This document shows, piece after piece, positions 1 to 9,820 of a stretch of DNA of 64,000 bases. How positions within the stretch are numbered: the stretch's first letter is position 1; each line of letters starts with the position of its first letter. The stretch covers positions 434,001-498,000 of the forward strand of contig NZ_SGXJ01000003.1 in the NCBI RefSeq assembly GCF_004216905.1, in the 5' to 3' direction. The stretch comes from Kribbella sp. VKM Ac-2569. GTDB taxonomy: Bacteria > Actinomycetota > Actinomycetes > Propionibacteriales > Kribbellaceae. The notes beneath the pieces were generated by a model. That model saw nothing but the letters and a program-made list of their open reading frames with translations, made no database searches and was not told the origin of the DNA. Both the position numbers and the translations under genes were made by a program.

Positions 1-371
1 CGAGCGGCTCGAGCTCGGCGCCGAGTGCCAGCAGCAGCGCCTCGTCGAGTGCCCCGTCGTCGAGTGCGCCGGCCGGTGGCGGTTCGGTGCTCGGCCCGGT
101 GTCCGACGTACCGGTCGGCGGCGGGAAGGTGTTCACCGACGCGAAGGTCGTGGTGACGCAGCCGACCGCGGGCCAGTACAAGGGTTTCTCCGCCGTGTGC
201 ACGCACCAGGGCAACCCGATCGGCTCGGTGGAGAACGGCCAGATCGTCTGCCCGTTCCACCAGAGTCACTTCAGCATCACCGACGGCAGCCCGGTCAGCG
301 GACCGGCGCAGACGGCGCTGCCGGCCGTGAACGTCAAGGTCGAGGGCGGCAACATCGTCGAGTCCGCGTGA
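1..371 (+). CDS. Rieske [2Fe-2S] domain protein, C-terminal part (5' end outside window)
   Basis: The open frame enters from the left edge and begins with a Ser/Ala/Pro-rich linker, then a Rieske domain of about 95 residues. The two cluster motifs are visible: CTHQG and, further on, CPFHQS, giving the expected two Cys and two His ligands. Known family members of this layout in actinobacteria are Tat-exported, membrane-attached or secreted electron carriers with a low-complexity tether between signal peptide and domain; the signal peptide itself would lie outside the window. The partner oxidoreductase cannot be seen. The gene ends 33 bases before a strong bidirectional hairpin shared with the convergent protease. 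Confidence 0.85.
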   Translation, partial: SGSSSAPSASSSASSSAPSSSAPAGGGSVLGPVSDVPVGGGKVFTDAKVVVTQPTAGQYKGFSAVCTHQGNPIGSVENGQIVCPFHQSHFSITDGSPVSGPAQTALPAVNVKVEGGNIVESA

Positions 372-404
372 CCACAGGTTGACCACAGACTGAGCGGAAC
401 AGAC

Positions 405-448
405 GAAGGCCCGGCCACCGGGGTGAGGAAACTGGTGGCCGGGCCTTC
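405..448. terminator. Bidirectional terminator hairpin between Rieske gene and subtilisin gene
   Basis: A perfect 15-bp inverted repeat (405-419 against 434-448) with a 14-base loop lies between two convergent genes. GAAGGCCCGGCCACC pairs with its exact reverse complement. There is no long T run on either side, which is common for terminators in GC-rich actinobacteria. Confidence 0.8.
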
Positions 449-463
449 AGCTGGTTGTCAGGA

Positions 464-1672
<1,209 letters not shown>

Positions 1673-1821
1673 GGGCGGAACTCCCTCGAGTCAGCGCAAG
1701 GCCTTGTTGCCTCACGCAAAGGACCTGCGCATCTACCCTGGTCCACACGCTAGGGAGCGCGCCCATCCCAGTCGGGGGTCAAACCGGCCTTATGGGCAAA
1801 CCCGCAATACGACCGCAATCT

Positions 1822-2277
1822 TCAGCTGGTTTGCCGCGCCTGGTGATTGGAATACTTCCGCGTCGCGAACTCGTACGCCTCCCCGATCAACGGCAGCAGC
1901 TGGTCCAGACCGGTTGGGTCGACGATCGCAACCCAATGCTGAGTGGCATAGAACGGATGTGGCATCAGAACGTCACGGGCGGCGTAGTCGTGACCCGAGT
2001 CGAGCACCCAGTCGGCGTCGCGCTCGGTCGGCACCGGTCCGAACAGCGACGTGTACGTCGTCTTGGTGAGGCCGAGGTTGAGACGCCAAGACCCGGGCTC
2101 GTCGAGCCGGGACACCTTCTCGTAGTGGTCGCCTGTGACAATGGTGGCGAACGGTTGCTGCCGCTCCGGTGGCAGGTCGGCGGCCGGGTCGTACAGGTAG
2201 AACAGGTCGTCCTGGGCCTCGAGGACCCGGACGCCGTCGTACGCGCGCATCAGTCGATCCAGTTCTTCAACTCTCAT
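1822..2277 (-). CDS. DUF6194 family protein
   Basis: A soluble protein of 151 residues with no signal peptide or membrane segment. Conserved-looking features are the aromatic FYLYDP segment, the GDHYEKVSRLD segment, the NLGLTK motif, and a C-terminal part with HPFYATQHWVAIVDP. This pattern matches the DUF6194 family of actinobacterial proteins, whose function is unknown. Divergent to uvrC with 82 bases between the starts. No function is assigned. Confidence 0.75.
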   Translation of the reverse strand: MRVEELDRLMRAYDGVRVLEAQDDLFYLYDPAADLPPERQQPFATIVTGDHYEKVSRLDEPGSWRLNLGLTKTTYTSLFGPVPTERDADWVLDSGHDYAARDVLMPHPFYATQHWVAIVDPTGLDQLLPLIGEAYEFATRKYSNHQARQTS

Positions 2278-2347
2278 ACCTTCAAGTCTGTCATTGAAGG
2301 AGCAGTGGAAACTTTGCCGCGATTCCGGATTTGTCGGCGGGCCGAAC

Positions 2348-2353
2348 TAGGGT
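2348..2353 (+). promoter_or_regulatory. -10 element of leaderless uvrC promoter
   Basis: TAGGGT followed by six bases and then the GTG start at 2360. The spacing places the start codon at or next to the transcript 5' end. No recognisable -35 box. Confidence 0.5.
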
Positions 2354-2359
2354 GGTTGA

Positions 2360-4384
2360 GTGGCTGATCCGTCCTCGTACCGTCCCGCTCCGGGATCGAT
2401 CCCCGACTCGCCAGGTGTCTACCGTTTCAGCGACTCCGGCGGCCGGGTGATCTACGTCGGCAAGGCGAAGAACCTGCGCGCCCGCCTGTCGTCGTACTTC
2501 CAGGACCTGGTGAACCTGCACCCGCGCACGCAGGCGATGGTGACGACGGCCGCGAAGGTCGAGTGGACGGTGGTCTCGACCGAGGTCGAGTCGCTGCAGC
2601 TGGAGTACTCCTGGATCAAGGAGTACGACCCGCGCTTCAACGTGAAGTACCGCGACGACAAGTCGTACCCGTGGCTCGCGATCACCCTCAACGAGGAGTA
2701 TCCGCGGGTGATGGTCGGCCGCGGCCAGAAGAAGAAGGGCGTGCGGTACTTCGGTCCGTACAGCCACGCGTGGGCGATCCGGGAGACCGTCGACCTGCTG
2801 CTCCGGGTGTTCCCGATGCGCTCGTGCAGCAAGGGGGTGTTCAACCGGCACCGCCAGATCGGCCGGCCCTGCCTGCTCGGGTACATCGGCAAGTGCGCCG
2901 CGCCCTGCACCGGGCAGGTGACCCAGGAGGAGCACCGGCAGATCGTCGACGATTTCGCCGCGTTCCTCTCCGGCCAGACCGCGACGTACGTGCGCCGGCT
3001 GCAGAAGGAGATGCAGGCCGCGGCCGCTGAGCTCGAGTACGAGCGGGCCGCAAAGATCCGCGACGACCTGGCCGCCCTCGAGAAGGCACTGGCCAAGAAC
3101 GCGGTGGTCCTCGGCGACGGCACCGACACCGACGTGATCGCGCTGAGCGAGGACCCGCTCGAGGTCGCGGTCCAGATCTTCTACGTCCGCGGCGGCCGGA
3201 TCCGCGGTGAGCGCGGCTTCATCGCCGACAAGGCCGACGGTACGGCGAGCACCGGCGACCTGGTGTCCCGGTTCATCCAGCAGACGTACGCCGGGGACTC
3301 GGCCGACGCGATCCCGCGGGAGATCCTGGTCCCGACGATGCCCGAGGACGCGGCCGTGCTGACCGAGTGGCTCGAGGCCACGCGCGGCGCGCGGGTGGAC
3401 ATCCGGGTCCCGCAGCGCGGCGACAAGAAGGCACTGATGGAGACCGTCGAGCGCAACGCGCTGCAGACGCTGACGATGCACAAGACCAAGCGGGCCAGCG
3501 ACCTGACCACCCGCAACCAGGCGCTCGAGGAGATCCAGGCCGCCCTCGACCTGCCCGAGGCGCCGCTGCGGCTCGAGTGCTACGACGTCTCGAACCTGCA
3601 GGGCACCGAGGTGGTCGCCTCGATGGTGGTGTTCGAGGACGGCCTGCCGCGCAAGAGCGAGTACCGGCGGTTCGTGATCAAGGGCGTCGACGGCCAGAAC
3701 GACGTCGCCTCGATCGCCGAGGTCCTGACCCGCCGGTTCAAGCGGCTCCTGGACGAGCGCGCCACCATGACCGCCGACGAGGATCCGAACGGCGCCCTCA
3801 TCGACCCCGAGACCGGGCGCGCCAGGAAGTTCTCCTATGCGCCGGGGCTGGTGGTCGTGGACGGCGGTCCTCCGCAGGTCGCGGCGGCCCGGCAGGCGAT
3901 GGACGAGCTCGGCCTCGGTGACATCCCGGTCTGCGGCTTGGCGAAACGCCTGGAAGAGGTGTGGCTGCCGGACGAGGAAGACCCGGTGATCTTCTCGCGG
4001 ACGTCGGAAGGCCTCTACCTGCTGCAGCGGCTCCGGGACGAGGCGCACCGGTTCGCGATCACGCACCACCGCAACCGGCGGTCGAAGTCGATGGTCGAGA
4101 GCGTCCTCGACGAGGTGCCGGGCCTCGGCGAGGTCCGGCGGAAGACGCTGCTGCGGCACTTCGGGTCGCTGAAGAAGTTGCGGCTGGCCACGATCGACGA
4201 GGTGGCCGATCTGCCCGGTTTCGGGCGCCGTACGGCGGAGTCCGTCGTACTCGCGGTTAACGCTGCCGCAACGAAGGCGGAAACCGGCCGGGCTCCGTCG
4301 GTGAACATGGCCACAGGCGAGATACTGGATGATGACGCCCCGGCGCCGGCCGGGACGCCTGAACGGGGACCCAGGGAGAACTGA
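2360..4384 (+). CDS. uvrC: Excinuclease ABC subunit C
   Basis: UvrC makes the dual incisions of nucleotide excision repair after UvrAB damage recognition. The protein has 674 residues. The N-terminal GIY-YIG nuclease domain (about 14-95) begins with PGVYRFSD and [20 protein letters not shown] motif (about 205-240) contacts UvrB, the C-terminal RNase H-like nuclease includes [12 protein letters not shown] and VVDGGPPQV, and the protein ends with helix-hairpin-helix motifs ([24 protein letters not shown]). The GTG start is chosen because it follows a TAGGGT -10 element by six bases. It heads the conserved uvrC-rapZ-yvcK block, 6 bases before rapZ. Confidence 0.97.
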   Translation: MADPSSYRPAPGSIPDSPGVYRFSDSGGRVIYVGKAKNLRARLSSYFQDLVNLHPRTQAMVTTAAKVEWTVVSTEVESLQLEYSWIKEYDPRFNVKYRDDKSYPWLAITLNEEYPRVMVGRGQKKKGVRYFGPYSHAWAIRETVDLLLRVFPMRSCSKGVFNRHRQIGRPCLLGYIGKCAAPCTGQVTQEEHRQIVDDFAAFLSGQTATYVRRLQKEMQAAAAELEYERAAKIRDDLAALEKALAKNAVVLGDGTDTDVIALSEDPLEVAVQIFYVRGGRIRGERGFIADKADGTASTGDLVSRFIQQTYAGDSADAIPREILVPTMPEDAAVLTEWLEATRGARVDIRVPQRGDKKALMETVERNALQTLTMHKTKRASDLTTRNQALEEIQAALDLPEAPLRLECYDVSNLQGTEVVASMVVFEDGLPRKSEYRRFVIKGVDGQNDVASIAEVLTRRFKRLLDERATMTADEDPNGALIDPETGRARKFSYAPGLVVVDGGPPQVAAARQAMDELGLGDIPVCGLAKRLEEVWLPDEEDPVIFSRTSEGLYLLQRLRDEAHRFAITHHRNRRSKSMVESVLDEVPGLGEVRRKTLLRHFGSLKKLRLATIDEVADLPGFGRRTAESVVLAVNAAATKAETGRAPSVNMATGEILDDDAPAPAGTPERGPREN

Positions 4385-4390
4385 GAACTG

Positions 4391-5257
4391 ATGGACGACA
4401 CGGGCGGCAACCTCATCATCGTGTCCGGTATGTCGGGCGCGGGACGGAGCTCCGTCGCCGACGTACTGGAGGACCTCGGCTGGTTCGTGGTGGACAACCT
4501 GCCGCCGATGTTCCTGACCACCCTCGTCGAGCAGGTCGTCGGGACCGGCGCGGCGCCGCGGCTCGCGGTCGTCGTCGACGTCCGGACCGGCCTGTTCTTC
4601 GAGGAGCTGAGCTCGGCGATCCACGACCTGCGGCTCAAGGGGTACCGGCCGCTGACGTTGTTCCTGGAGGCGTCCGACGACGTCATCGTGCGCCGGCAGG
4701 AAAGCGTCCGCCGGCCGCACCCGTTGCAGGGCGAGGGCCGGCTGCTCGACGGCATCCAGCGTGAGCGCGAACTGCTCGGCGACATCCGGGCCGGCGCCGA
4801 CCTGGTGATCGACACCTCGAGCCTGAACATCCACCAGCTCGCCGCGAAGATCGTGAACGCGTTCGGCGACGAGGAGAACGCGGAGCTCCGGGCGACCGTG
4901 GTGTCGTTCGGGTTCAAGTACGGCATCCCGGTGGACGCCGACGTGGTCGCCGACATGCGCTTCATCCCGAACCCGTACTGGCAGCCCGACCTGCGCCCGA
5001 TGACCGGGCAGGACAAGCCTGTGTCAGACTTCGTGCTCGGCCATCCGCTGGCCCAGCAGTTCCTGCAGAACTACGTGGACGTGCTGGACACCCTGCGGAC
5101 CGGCTACCTGAACGAGGGCAAGCGCTTCGTCACCGTCGCGATCGGCTGCACCGGGGGTAAGCACCGCAGTGTCGCGATGGCGGAGGAGATCGCCCGCAGG
5201 CTGCGCGAGAAGGGGTCACCGACGTTAGTGGTACACCGGGATCTGGGGCGGGAGTGA
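4391..5257 (+). CDS. rapZ: RapZ/YvcJ family nucleotide-binding protein
   Basis: A protein of 288 residues with an N-terminal P-loop GMSGAGRS (about 13-20) and the C-terminal RapZ domain, which includes IGCTGGKHRS, a motif typical of the family. In E. coli RapZ senses GlcN6P and guides RNase E to the GlmZ RNA; in Gram-positives the role (YvcJ) is less clear and linked to nucleotide binding and envelope metabolism. The stop overlaps the next gene's start by four bases (GTGA), so translation with yvcK is probably coupled. Confidence 0.95.
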   Translation: MDDTGGNLIIVSGMSGAGRSSVADVLEDLGWFVVDNLPPMFLTTLVEQVVGTGAAPRLAVVVDVRTGLFFEELSSAIHDLRLKGYRPLTLFLEASDDVIVRRQESVRRPHPLQGEGRLLDGIQRERELLGDIRAGADLVIDTSSLNIHQLAAKIVNAFGDEENAELRATVVSFGFKYGIPVDADVVADMRFIPNPYWQPDLRPMTGQDKPVSDFVLGHPLAQQFLQNYVDVLDTLRTGYLNEGKRFVTVAIGCTGGKHRSVAMAEEIARRLREKGSPTLVVHRDLGRE

Positions 5258-6195
5258 GCCGGGCGCCTCGGGTCGTCGCACTGGGTGGGGGACATGGCCT
5301 GGCCGCATCCCTTTCCGCGCTTCGTCACGTCACCGATCAGCTCACCGCGGTCGTCACGGTCGCCGACAACGGCGGCTCGTCCGGGCGGCTGCGCCAGGAG
5401 CTCGGCGTACTGCCGCCGGGTGATCTGCGGATGGCGCTGGCCGCGCTCTGCCGCGACGACGAGTGGGGCCGGACGTGGGCCGACGTACTGCAGCATCGCT
5501 TCCGCAGCAACGGTGAGCTGCACGACCACGCGGTCGGCAACCTGCTGATCGTCGCGTTGTGGGAGCTGCTCGGCGAGGCAGTCGACGGTCTCGACTGGGT
5601 GGGCCGGCTGCTCGGCGCGGAGGGCCGGGTGCTGCCGATGTCCGCCGTACCGCTGGATATCACCGCACGGGTGCTCGGGCTGGACCCGGCGCATCCGGAG
5701 GCGATCACGGAGATCCGCGGTCAGACCGAGGTGGCGTCGACCGAGGGACATGTCGTCGACGTCGCGCTGGACCCGGCCGACCCGCCGGCCTGTCCCGAGG
5801 CCCTGGTGGCGATCGCGGAAGCGGACTGGGTCGTGGTGGGGCCGGGGTCCTGGTTCACCTCCGTCATCCCTAACCTGCTGGTGCCCGCACTGTGCCGCGG
5901 CCTCGAGCAGACCAGCGCCCGACGACTCCTGACGCTCAACCTGGGAGAGCAGAAGGGGGAGACCGACGGGTTCTCGCCCGAGACGCACCTGGAGGTGCTG
6001 GCCGGGCACGCGCCGGATCTCCGGATCGACGTCGTGCTCGCCGACGCCGGTCACGTGCCCGACCCCGAGTCGCTGCGCCGTACGGCGGAGTCCCTCGGGG
6101 CCGAGCTGGTGATCGCCGACATCGCCGACGAGGACCGCGACCTGCACCACGCCCCGGACAAACTCGCCAAGGTCTACCGGGAGATCTTCAGCTAA
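5254..6195 (+). CDS. yvcK: YvcK family UDP-sugar-binding protein (gluconeogenesis factor)
   Basis: A soluble protein of 313 residues. The N-terminal ALGGGHGLAASL glycine-rich motif and the following VTVADNGGSSGRLR segment are typical of the YvcK/CofD-like superfamily. In actinobacteria the homologue CuvA is needed for cell-wall homeostasis, and YvcK proteins bind UDP-GlcNAc. It starts at GTG inside the rapZ stop. Its last four bases overlap the stop of the convergent sigma-partner gene. In most actinobacteria whiA follows directly; here it lies 3.6 kb away beyond two inserted units. Confidence 0.94.
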   Translation: MSRAPRVVALGGGHGLAASLSALRHVTDQLTAVVTVADNGGSSGRLRQELGVLPPGDLRMALAALCRDDEWGRTWADVLQHRFRSNGELHDHAVGNLLIVALWELLGEAVDGLDWVGRLLGAEGRVLPMSAVPLDITARVLGLDPAHPEAITEIRGQTEVASTEGHVVDVALDPADPPACPEALVAIAEADWVVVGPGSWFTSVIPNLLVPALCRGLEQTSARRLLTLNLGEQKGETDGFSPETHLEVLAGHAPDLRIDVVLADAGHVPDPESLRRTAESLGAELVIADIADEDRDLHHAPDKLAKVYREIFS

Positions 6196-7604
6196 TCGAA
6201 ATCGGCGTCGACGTCCTTCTTGGCGGTGTACACCTGCTTGCCCTGCGCGTCGTACCCGCGCACGCGGACGTTCTGGATGTCGGAGTTCCCGCCGGTCAGG
6301 CCCCAGATGTAGTAGCCGTTCGAGATCAGCGCGCGGGTCGGGCCCTGCTTCGGCAGGTCGACGACGAGCTGCGCGACGCCGTCCGGCACCATTCCGAAGC
6401 TGAAGTCGTCGGCGAACTTCCCGTTCGCCTGTACGGCGCTCCGCGTGTAGTCGTACGCGCCCTTCGCGGTTGGCGCCAGCATGTGGCACCAGGCGTAGAC
6501 CTTCTTGTCGGGTGATATGAGTACGGCGGTGAGCTTGTTGCCGGTGCCCGTCTTGAGCGCGACCTGCCAGTCCTTCGTGACCGGGCCGGCGGCCTTGATC
6601 CGCGGATCCTGTGCACTGCTCCTACCACTGAAGTAGATGTCGTCCACTTCGCGGCACCGCGTGGTGATCTGCTCGTCGGTCAGCGGACTGACCGGCGGCG
6701 GGGGAGCGAGAGCTTTCCGGGTCAGCGGGTCCTTCGTGAGTACGACGTTCGGCGTGATCGGCTCGGCGGTCTTGACCGTGACGCTGTCCGGGACGGGCCG
6801 TTCGGTCGCTGCGGTCGGGAGCGAGGGTCGCGTGTACTCGAAGGTCTTGCGGCCCTGCTCGTCGTACCCGCGGACGTGCCGGACCCGGCCGCTGGTCGAG
6901 GCGTCGAACCCGAGCGAGTAGTAACCGTTCTCGCCGAGTAGTGCCTGCCGCGGTTCGGTCTCGCCGTCGAGGTCGACCAGAACCTCGCGGACACCGTCCG
7001 GAACCCGGTTCGCGACTGCCCCGCTCGGCTTCGTGCCCGAAACGTCGGCCTTGGTGCTGAAACGTCCATAGGACTGCGCCTGCCCGACACTCATCAACGT
7101 GCAGGTGCTGACGATGGACTGGTCCGGCGACAGGAACATCGCCTGCACCCGGTTGCCGGCGCCGGCCTTCACGACGACCTTCCAATTGGCGCCGAGCGGT
7201 TGACCCTTGTCGAAGGAGTTGGCGCCACGCTCGCGCAAGAAGTCAACGTGCTCGTTGTCGGCTTGCTTGCACTGGCTGCGCAGGTTGGCGTCGCTCAGCT
7301 GGCTGACGGGCGGAGGCGTCTGGACGCCATCGCCGGTCTCGTCCTTGATGACGCGACCGGTTGTCGGATCCATCGTGAGCCGCGGGCTGTCCGCCGGGCC
7401 GGTGCTCTCGTTGCGGTTCGCGGACCAGGTCGCGACACCAGCGATGATGACGCCCGTGGTGAGGACGGCGGTGGAGACCGTTGCGATTCGCGTCCTCCGC
7501 ACGGAGCGCCGGGCACGCACGAGCAGATCGTCGACGTCGGTGGTCAGTGGCTGGTCGGTGTCATCGGCGGCAGCGGCCAGCAGGCGTTCGATCTCCGTAC
7601 TCAT
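6192..7604 (-). CDS. Single-pass membrane protein with duplicated extracytoplasmic domain, partner of the ECF sigma factor
   Basis: A protein of 470 residues. The first 40 or so residues are cytoplasmic and charged, one membrane helix follows (about 41-60), and the rest should lie outside the membrane. The outer part is a tandem duplication: about 97-258 and 301-462 align by eye (PPPVS start, a Cys pair 56 residues apart in both copies at 112/168 and 317/373, VPDGV, GYY, RVRGYD/HVRGYD). The ATG at 7604 is preferred over an upstream extension because it overlaps the sigma factor stop (ATGA). That arrangement fits a membrane regulator of the sigma factor, but no classical zinc anti-sigma motif is seen, so the role is inferred. 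Confidence 0.75.
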   Translation of the reverse strand: MSTEIERLLAAAADDTDQPLTTDVDDLLVRARRSVRRTRIATVSTAVLTTGVIIAGVATWSANRNESTGPADSPRLTMDPTTGRVIKDETGDGVQTPPPVSQLSDANLRSQCKQADNEHVDFLRERGANSFDKGQPLGANWKVVVKAGAGNRVQAMFLSPDQSIVSTCTLMSVGQAQSYGRFSTKADVSGTKPSGAVANRVPDGVREVLVDLDGETEPRQALLGENGYYSLGFDASTSGRVRHVRGYDEQGRKTFEYTRPSLPTAATERPVPDSVTVKTAEPITPNVVLTKDPLTRKALAPPPPVSPLTDEQITTRCREVDDIYFSGRSSAQDPRIKAAGPVTKDWQVALKTGTGNKLTAVLISPDKKVYAWCHMLAPTAKGAYDYTRSAVQANGKFADDFSFGMVPDGVAQLVVDLPKQGPTRALISNGYYIWGLTGGNSDIQNVRVRGYDAQGKQVYTAKKDVDADFD

Positions 7605-8107
7605 GAGGCGCTCCTTTCGGTCTGGTCGAGAAGTTCGCGGAGGCGGGTGAGGCCACGGGAGGTCTGGCTCTTCACGCCGCCGACGCCGATGCCGAGGATG
7701 TCGGAGGTCTGTTCGAGGCTGAGGTCGGCGTAGTGCCGCAGTACGACGCACGCGCGTTGACTCGGCGGCAGCGCGCCGAGCGCCTGCACGACGAGCATCC
7801 GGTCGTCGACAATGCCGACCGGATCAGGCTGCGGCGGGGTCTTCTCATCGGTGTCGACGAGCCGTTCCCGTCGCCACGGCTTCCTGGACTGGTCGAACAC
7901 GGCCGTGACCAGGCATTGGTGCGCGTAGCCGTTCAGCCCTTGGGTGCGGTCGATCCGGTGCCAGCGGCGGTACACCTTCACCAGCGCGTCCTGCGCCGCG
8001 TCCTCCGCCCGGTGCCAGTCCCCACACATCAGGTACGCCGTTCTGCGCAGCCGCCGGATCGTGGTCGCGGCGAACTCGGTGAACTCGGCGTCGTCCGGTG
8101 CCTTCAT
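7601..8107 (-). CDS. ECF RNA polymerase sigma factor, SigE-like family
   Basis: A protein of 168 residues with sigma region 2 at the N-terminal half (YLMCGDWHRAEDAAQDALVK) and region 4 at the C-terminal half (LPPSQRACVVLRHYADLSLE, then ILGIGVGGVKSQTSRGL, the helix-turn-helix). This is the compact layout of actinobacterial SigE-family ECF factors. A ribosome site GAGGAGG lies just upstream. The stop overlaps the start of the membrane partner, so the two are co-translated. An ECF-like promoter lies upstream (8135-8163), which would fit autoregulation. Confidence 0.9.
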   Translation of the reverse strand: MKAPDDAEFTEFAATTIRRLRRTAYLMCGDWHRAEDAAQDALVKVYRRWHRIDRTQGLNGYAHQCLVTAVFDQSRKPWRRERLVDTDEKTPPQPDPVGIVDDRMLVVQALGALPPSQRACVVLRHYADLSLEQTSDILGIGVGGVKSQTSRGLTRLRELLDQTERSAS

Positions 8108-8134
8108 ACCCCTCCTCTCAGAACATCGCCGGAG

Positions 8135-8163
8135 TAACGCACTGAGCCCGCCAAAAGGTTGCA
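8135..8163 (-). promoter_or_regulatory. Candidate ECF-type promoter of the sigma factor operon
   Basis: Read on the minus strand: TGCAACC (8163-8157), a 17-base spacer, then CGTTA (8139-8135). An AAC-containing -35 and a CGT-type -10 are usual for ECF promoters. It lies 27 bases before the sigma factor start. Confidence 0.4.
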
Positions 8164-8298
8164 GTTCTCGTAACGGATCCTCTCCGCTTCCGTTGGAGTG
8201 ATCGACCCCGAGACGGCTTGCGTTCGTCGCGAGGGTGATGAAGCGACTGGGTCTGCGAGCGGCCGGCGGTTGTCGGTGGTCGATGGGAGGGTGGTGAG

Positions 8299-9753
8299 AT
8301 GGCGAGGTTCAAGATCCCGGACGGTTGGGTGATGCAGGCATACCGGTACGCGCTGGATCCCACGCCCGCCCAGGAGCGGAGCCTGGCCTCTCACGCTGGG
8401 GCAGCAAGGTTCGCTCGCAACCACATGCTCAGACTGGTGAAGGCGGTGCTGGACCAGCGGGCGGCTGAGCGGTCGTACGGCGTTGCTGAGGCTGACCTGA
8501 CGCCGGGCCTGGGATGGTCGCTACCGGCGTTGCGCAGGGTGTGGAACGCGCGCAAGAACTCGGCGGCGCCGTGGTGGAAGGAGAACTCCAAGGAGGCATA
8601 CAACACAGGCCTGGACTCCCTCGCGAGGTCGCTGGAGGCGTGGTCGAAGTCCCGCGGAGGCAGGCGTGCCGGGCGGCCAGTTGGGTTCCCCCGCTTCCAC
8701 ACCAAGCGTGCGCGCGCGAGCGTCCGGTTCACCACCGGTCCCATCCGGCTCGAGCCCGACCGGCACCACGTCACCCTCCCCAAGCTCGGCAGGATCCGCA
8801 CGCACGAATCCACACGGAAGCTCGGACTCCGCATCGAGAGCGCGACCGCGCGGGTGCTTTCCGCGACGGTTGCCAGGGACAGTGATGGGCGTTGGTACGC
8901 CTCTTTCCAGACTCTCGTACAACGCACCACCACCCGTCCGGCACACGCGGGTATACGGCACGCCGTGGTGGGTGTGGATGTCGGTGTGAAGGACCTGCTG
9001 GTGGTCGCCACTCCGGACGGCGCCGAGGTCGAGCGTGTGCCTGCGCCCCGGAGCCTCGCCAGGGCACAGGTCCGGCTGCGAGCGCTGCAACGCAAGGCCT
9101 CACGCCAGCAGGCCCCGTACGATCCCCAGTCGAAGCAGAAACGGTTGCCTTCCAAGCGGTGGCGACGCACCCAGGCCCTGATCGGTAAAGCCCACGCGCG
9201 CGCCGCGAGCATCAGGCGGGACACTGTGCAAAAGGCCACCACCCGGCTCGCCCAGCAGGTCCTGGTCATCACCGTGGAGACCCTCAACGTCTCGGGCATG
9301 CGGACGGCCGGCGGTGCGCGCAAGCGTGGCCTGAACCGCGCGTTGGCGGATGCCGCTCTCGCGCAGGTACGACGCATGCTCGCCTACAAGACGATCTGGT
9401 ACGGGTCCAGACTGGTCGAAGCCGACCGCTGGTATCCGTCCAGCAAGACCTGCTCGGGATGCGGAAGCCGAAAGCCAAGGCTTCTGCTGGCCGAGCGCAG
9501 TTACGTGTGTGAACACTGCGGCCTGGTCATCGACAGAGACCTGAATGCCGCTATCAACCTCGCGAGACTCGGCGAGGCTCACACCCTGAGTGAACGGAGT
9601 CCCGCCGGGAGTGGCCCGGTTGCAGGACGTGGAGCCACGCAGGAGACCGAACCCGCGCCAGCGGGCGACGCAGCAGGCTGTGAAACGTCAACCCCGCCCC
9701 AGCACCCGCTGGATCAGACGGGGACTGCCTCACCGCAAGGCGAGGCTGCCTGA
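8299..9753 (+). CDS. tnpB: TnpB family RNA-guided DNA endonuclease (IS200/IS605-like)
   Basis: A 484-residue protein with the full TnpB layout. An N-terminal wedge/helical part ([16 protein letters not shown]) is followed by a RuvC-like nuclease. Its three acidic positions are visible: Asp227 in VGVDVG, Glu327 in ITVETLNV and the DRDLNAA motif (Asp412/414). A zinc ribbon (Cys385, 388, 404, 407) sits between the second and third. TnpB cuts DNA guided by an RNA made from the 3' end of its own transposon and helps retain the element. The low-complexity C-terminal tail after about residue 425 overlaps the region that would encode the guide RNA. No TnpA transposase is nearby. GGGAGG lies 8 bases before the ATG. 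The gene appears intact. Confidence 0.92.
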   Translation: MARFKIPDGWVMQAYRYALDPTPAQERSLASHAGAARFARNHMLRLVKAVLDQRAAERSYGVAEADLTPGLGWSLPALRRVWNARKNSAAPWWKENSKEAYNTGLDSLARSLEAWSKSRGGRRAGRPVGFPRFHTKRARASVRFTTGPIRLEPDRHHVTLPKLGRIRTHESTRKLGLRIESATARVLSATVARDSDGRWYASFQTLVQRTTTRPAHAGIRHAVVGVDVGVKDLLVVATPDGAEVERVPAPRSLARAQVRLRALQRKASRQQAPYDPQSKQKRLPSKRWRRTQALIGKAHARAASIRRDTVQKATTRLAQQVLVITVETLNVSGMRTAGGARKRGLNRALADAALAQVRRMLAYKTIWYGSRLVEADRWYPSSKTCSGCGSRKPRLLLAERSYVCEHCGLVIDRDLNAAINLARLGEAHTLSERSPAGSGPVAGRGATQETEPAPAGDAAGCETSTPPQHPLDQTGTASPQGEAA

Positions 9754-9778
9754 TGGAGCAAACCGACGTTCGCTTTGC
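8299..9778 (+). mobile_element. TnpB-only IS200/IS605-type (IS1341-like) element, ends undefined
   Basis: The element consists of tnpB and its right-end hairpins. It has no Y1 or serine transposase, so it would depend on a transposase elsewhere in the genome for movement. The left end could not be fixed by eye because these elements have no terminal inverted repeats or target duplications. It sits between the sigma factor gene and whiA. Confidence 0.5.
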
Positions 9779-9780
9779 CA
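9600..9780 (+). ncRNA. Candidate guide RNA (omegaRNA/reRNA) at the tnpB 3' end
   Basis: By family precedent the TnpB guide RNA overlaps the 3' coding end and reaches the right end of the element. Here two hairpins cluster there. One at 9727-9746 is a GC stem closing a GCAA tetraloop; the other at 9758-9778 has GCAAA pairing with TTTGC and an inner CGA/TCG. The 5' limit is arbitrary. The guide would be the bases just after the true right end, which cannot be fixed from one copy. Confidence 0.3.
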
Positions 9781-9820
9781 GCAGGCAACGGTCTTTGACA
9801 CGGGTGGGAGGATGGCCTTC

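Noticed and set aside
2291-4834. An 847-codon open frame on the minus strand opposite uvrC and rapZ
   Set aside because: It is Arg/Val/Leu/His/Pro-rich with no family motifs; long antisense frames arise from GC-rich codon bias. The plus-strand genes there are certain.
7605-7751. Upstream extension of the sigma-partner membrane protein
   Set aside because: It lies inside the sigma factor gene; the ATGA overlap at 7604 is the natural start.
8108-9820. A TnpA transposase or left-end structure next to tnpB
   Set aside because: No Y1 or serine recombinase motif is visible on either strand and no left-end hairpin could be defined.
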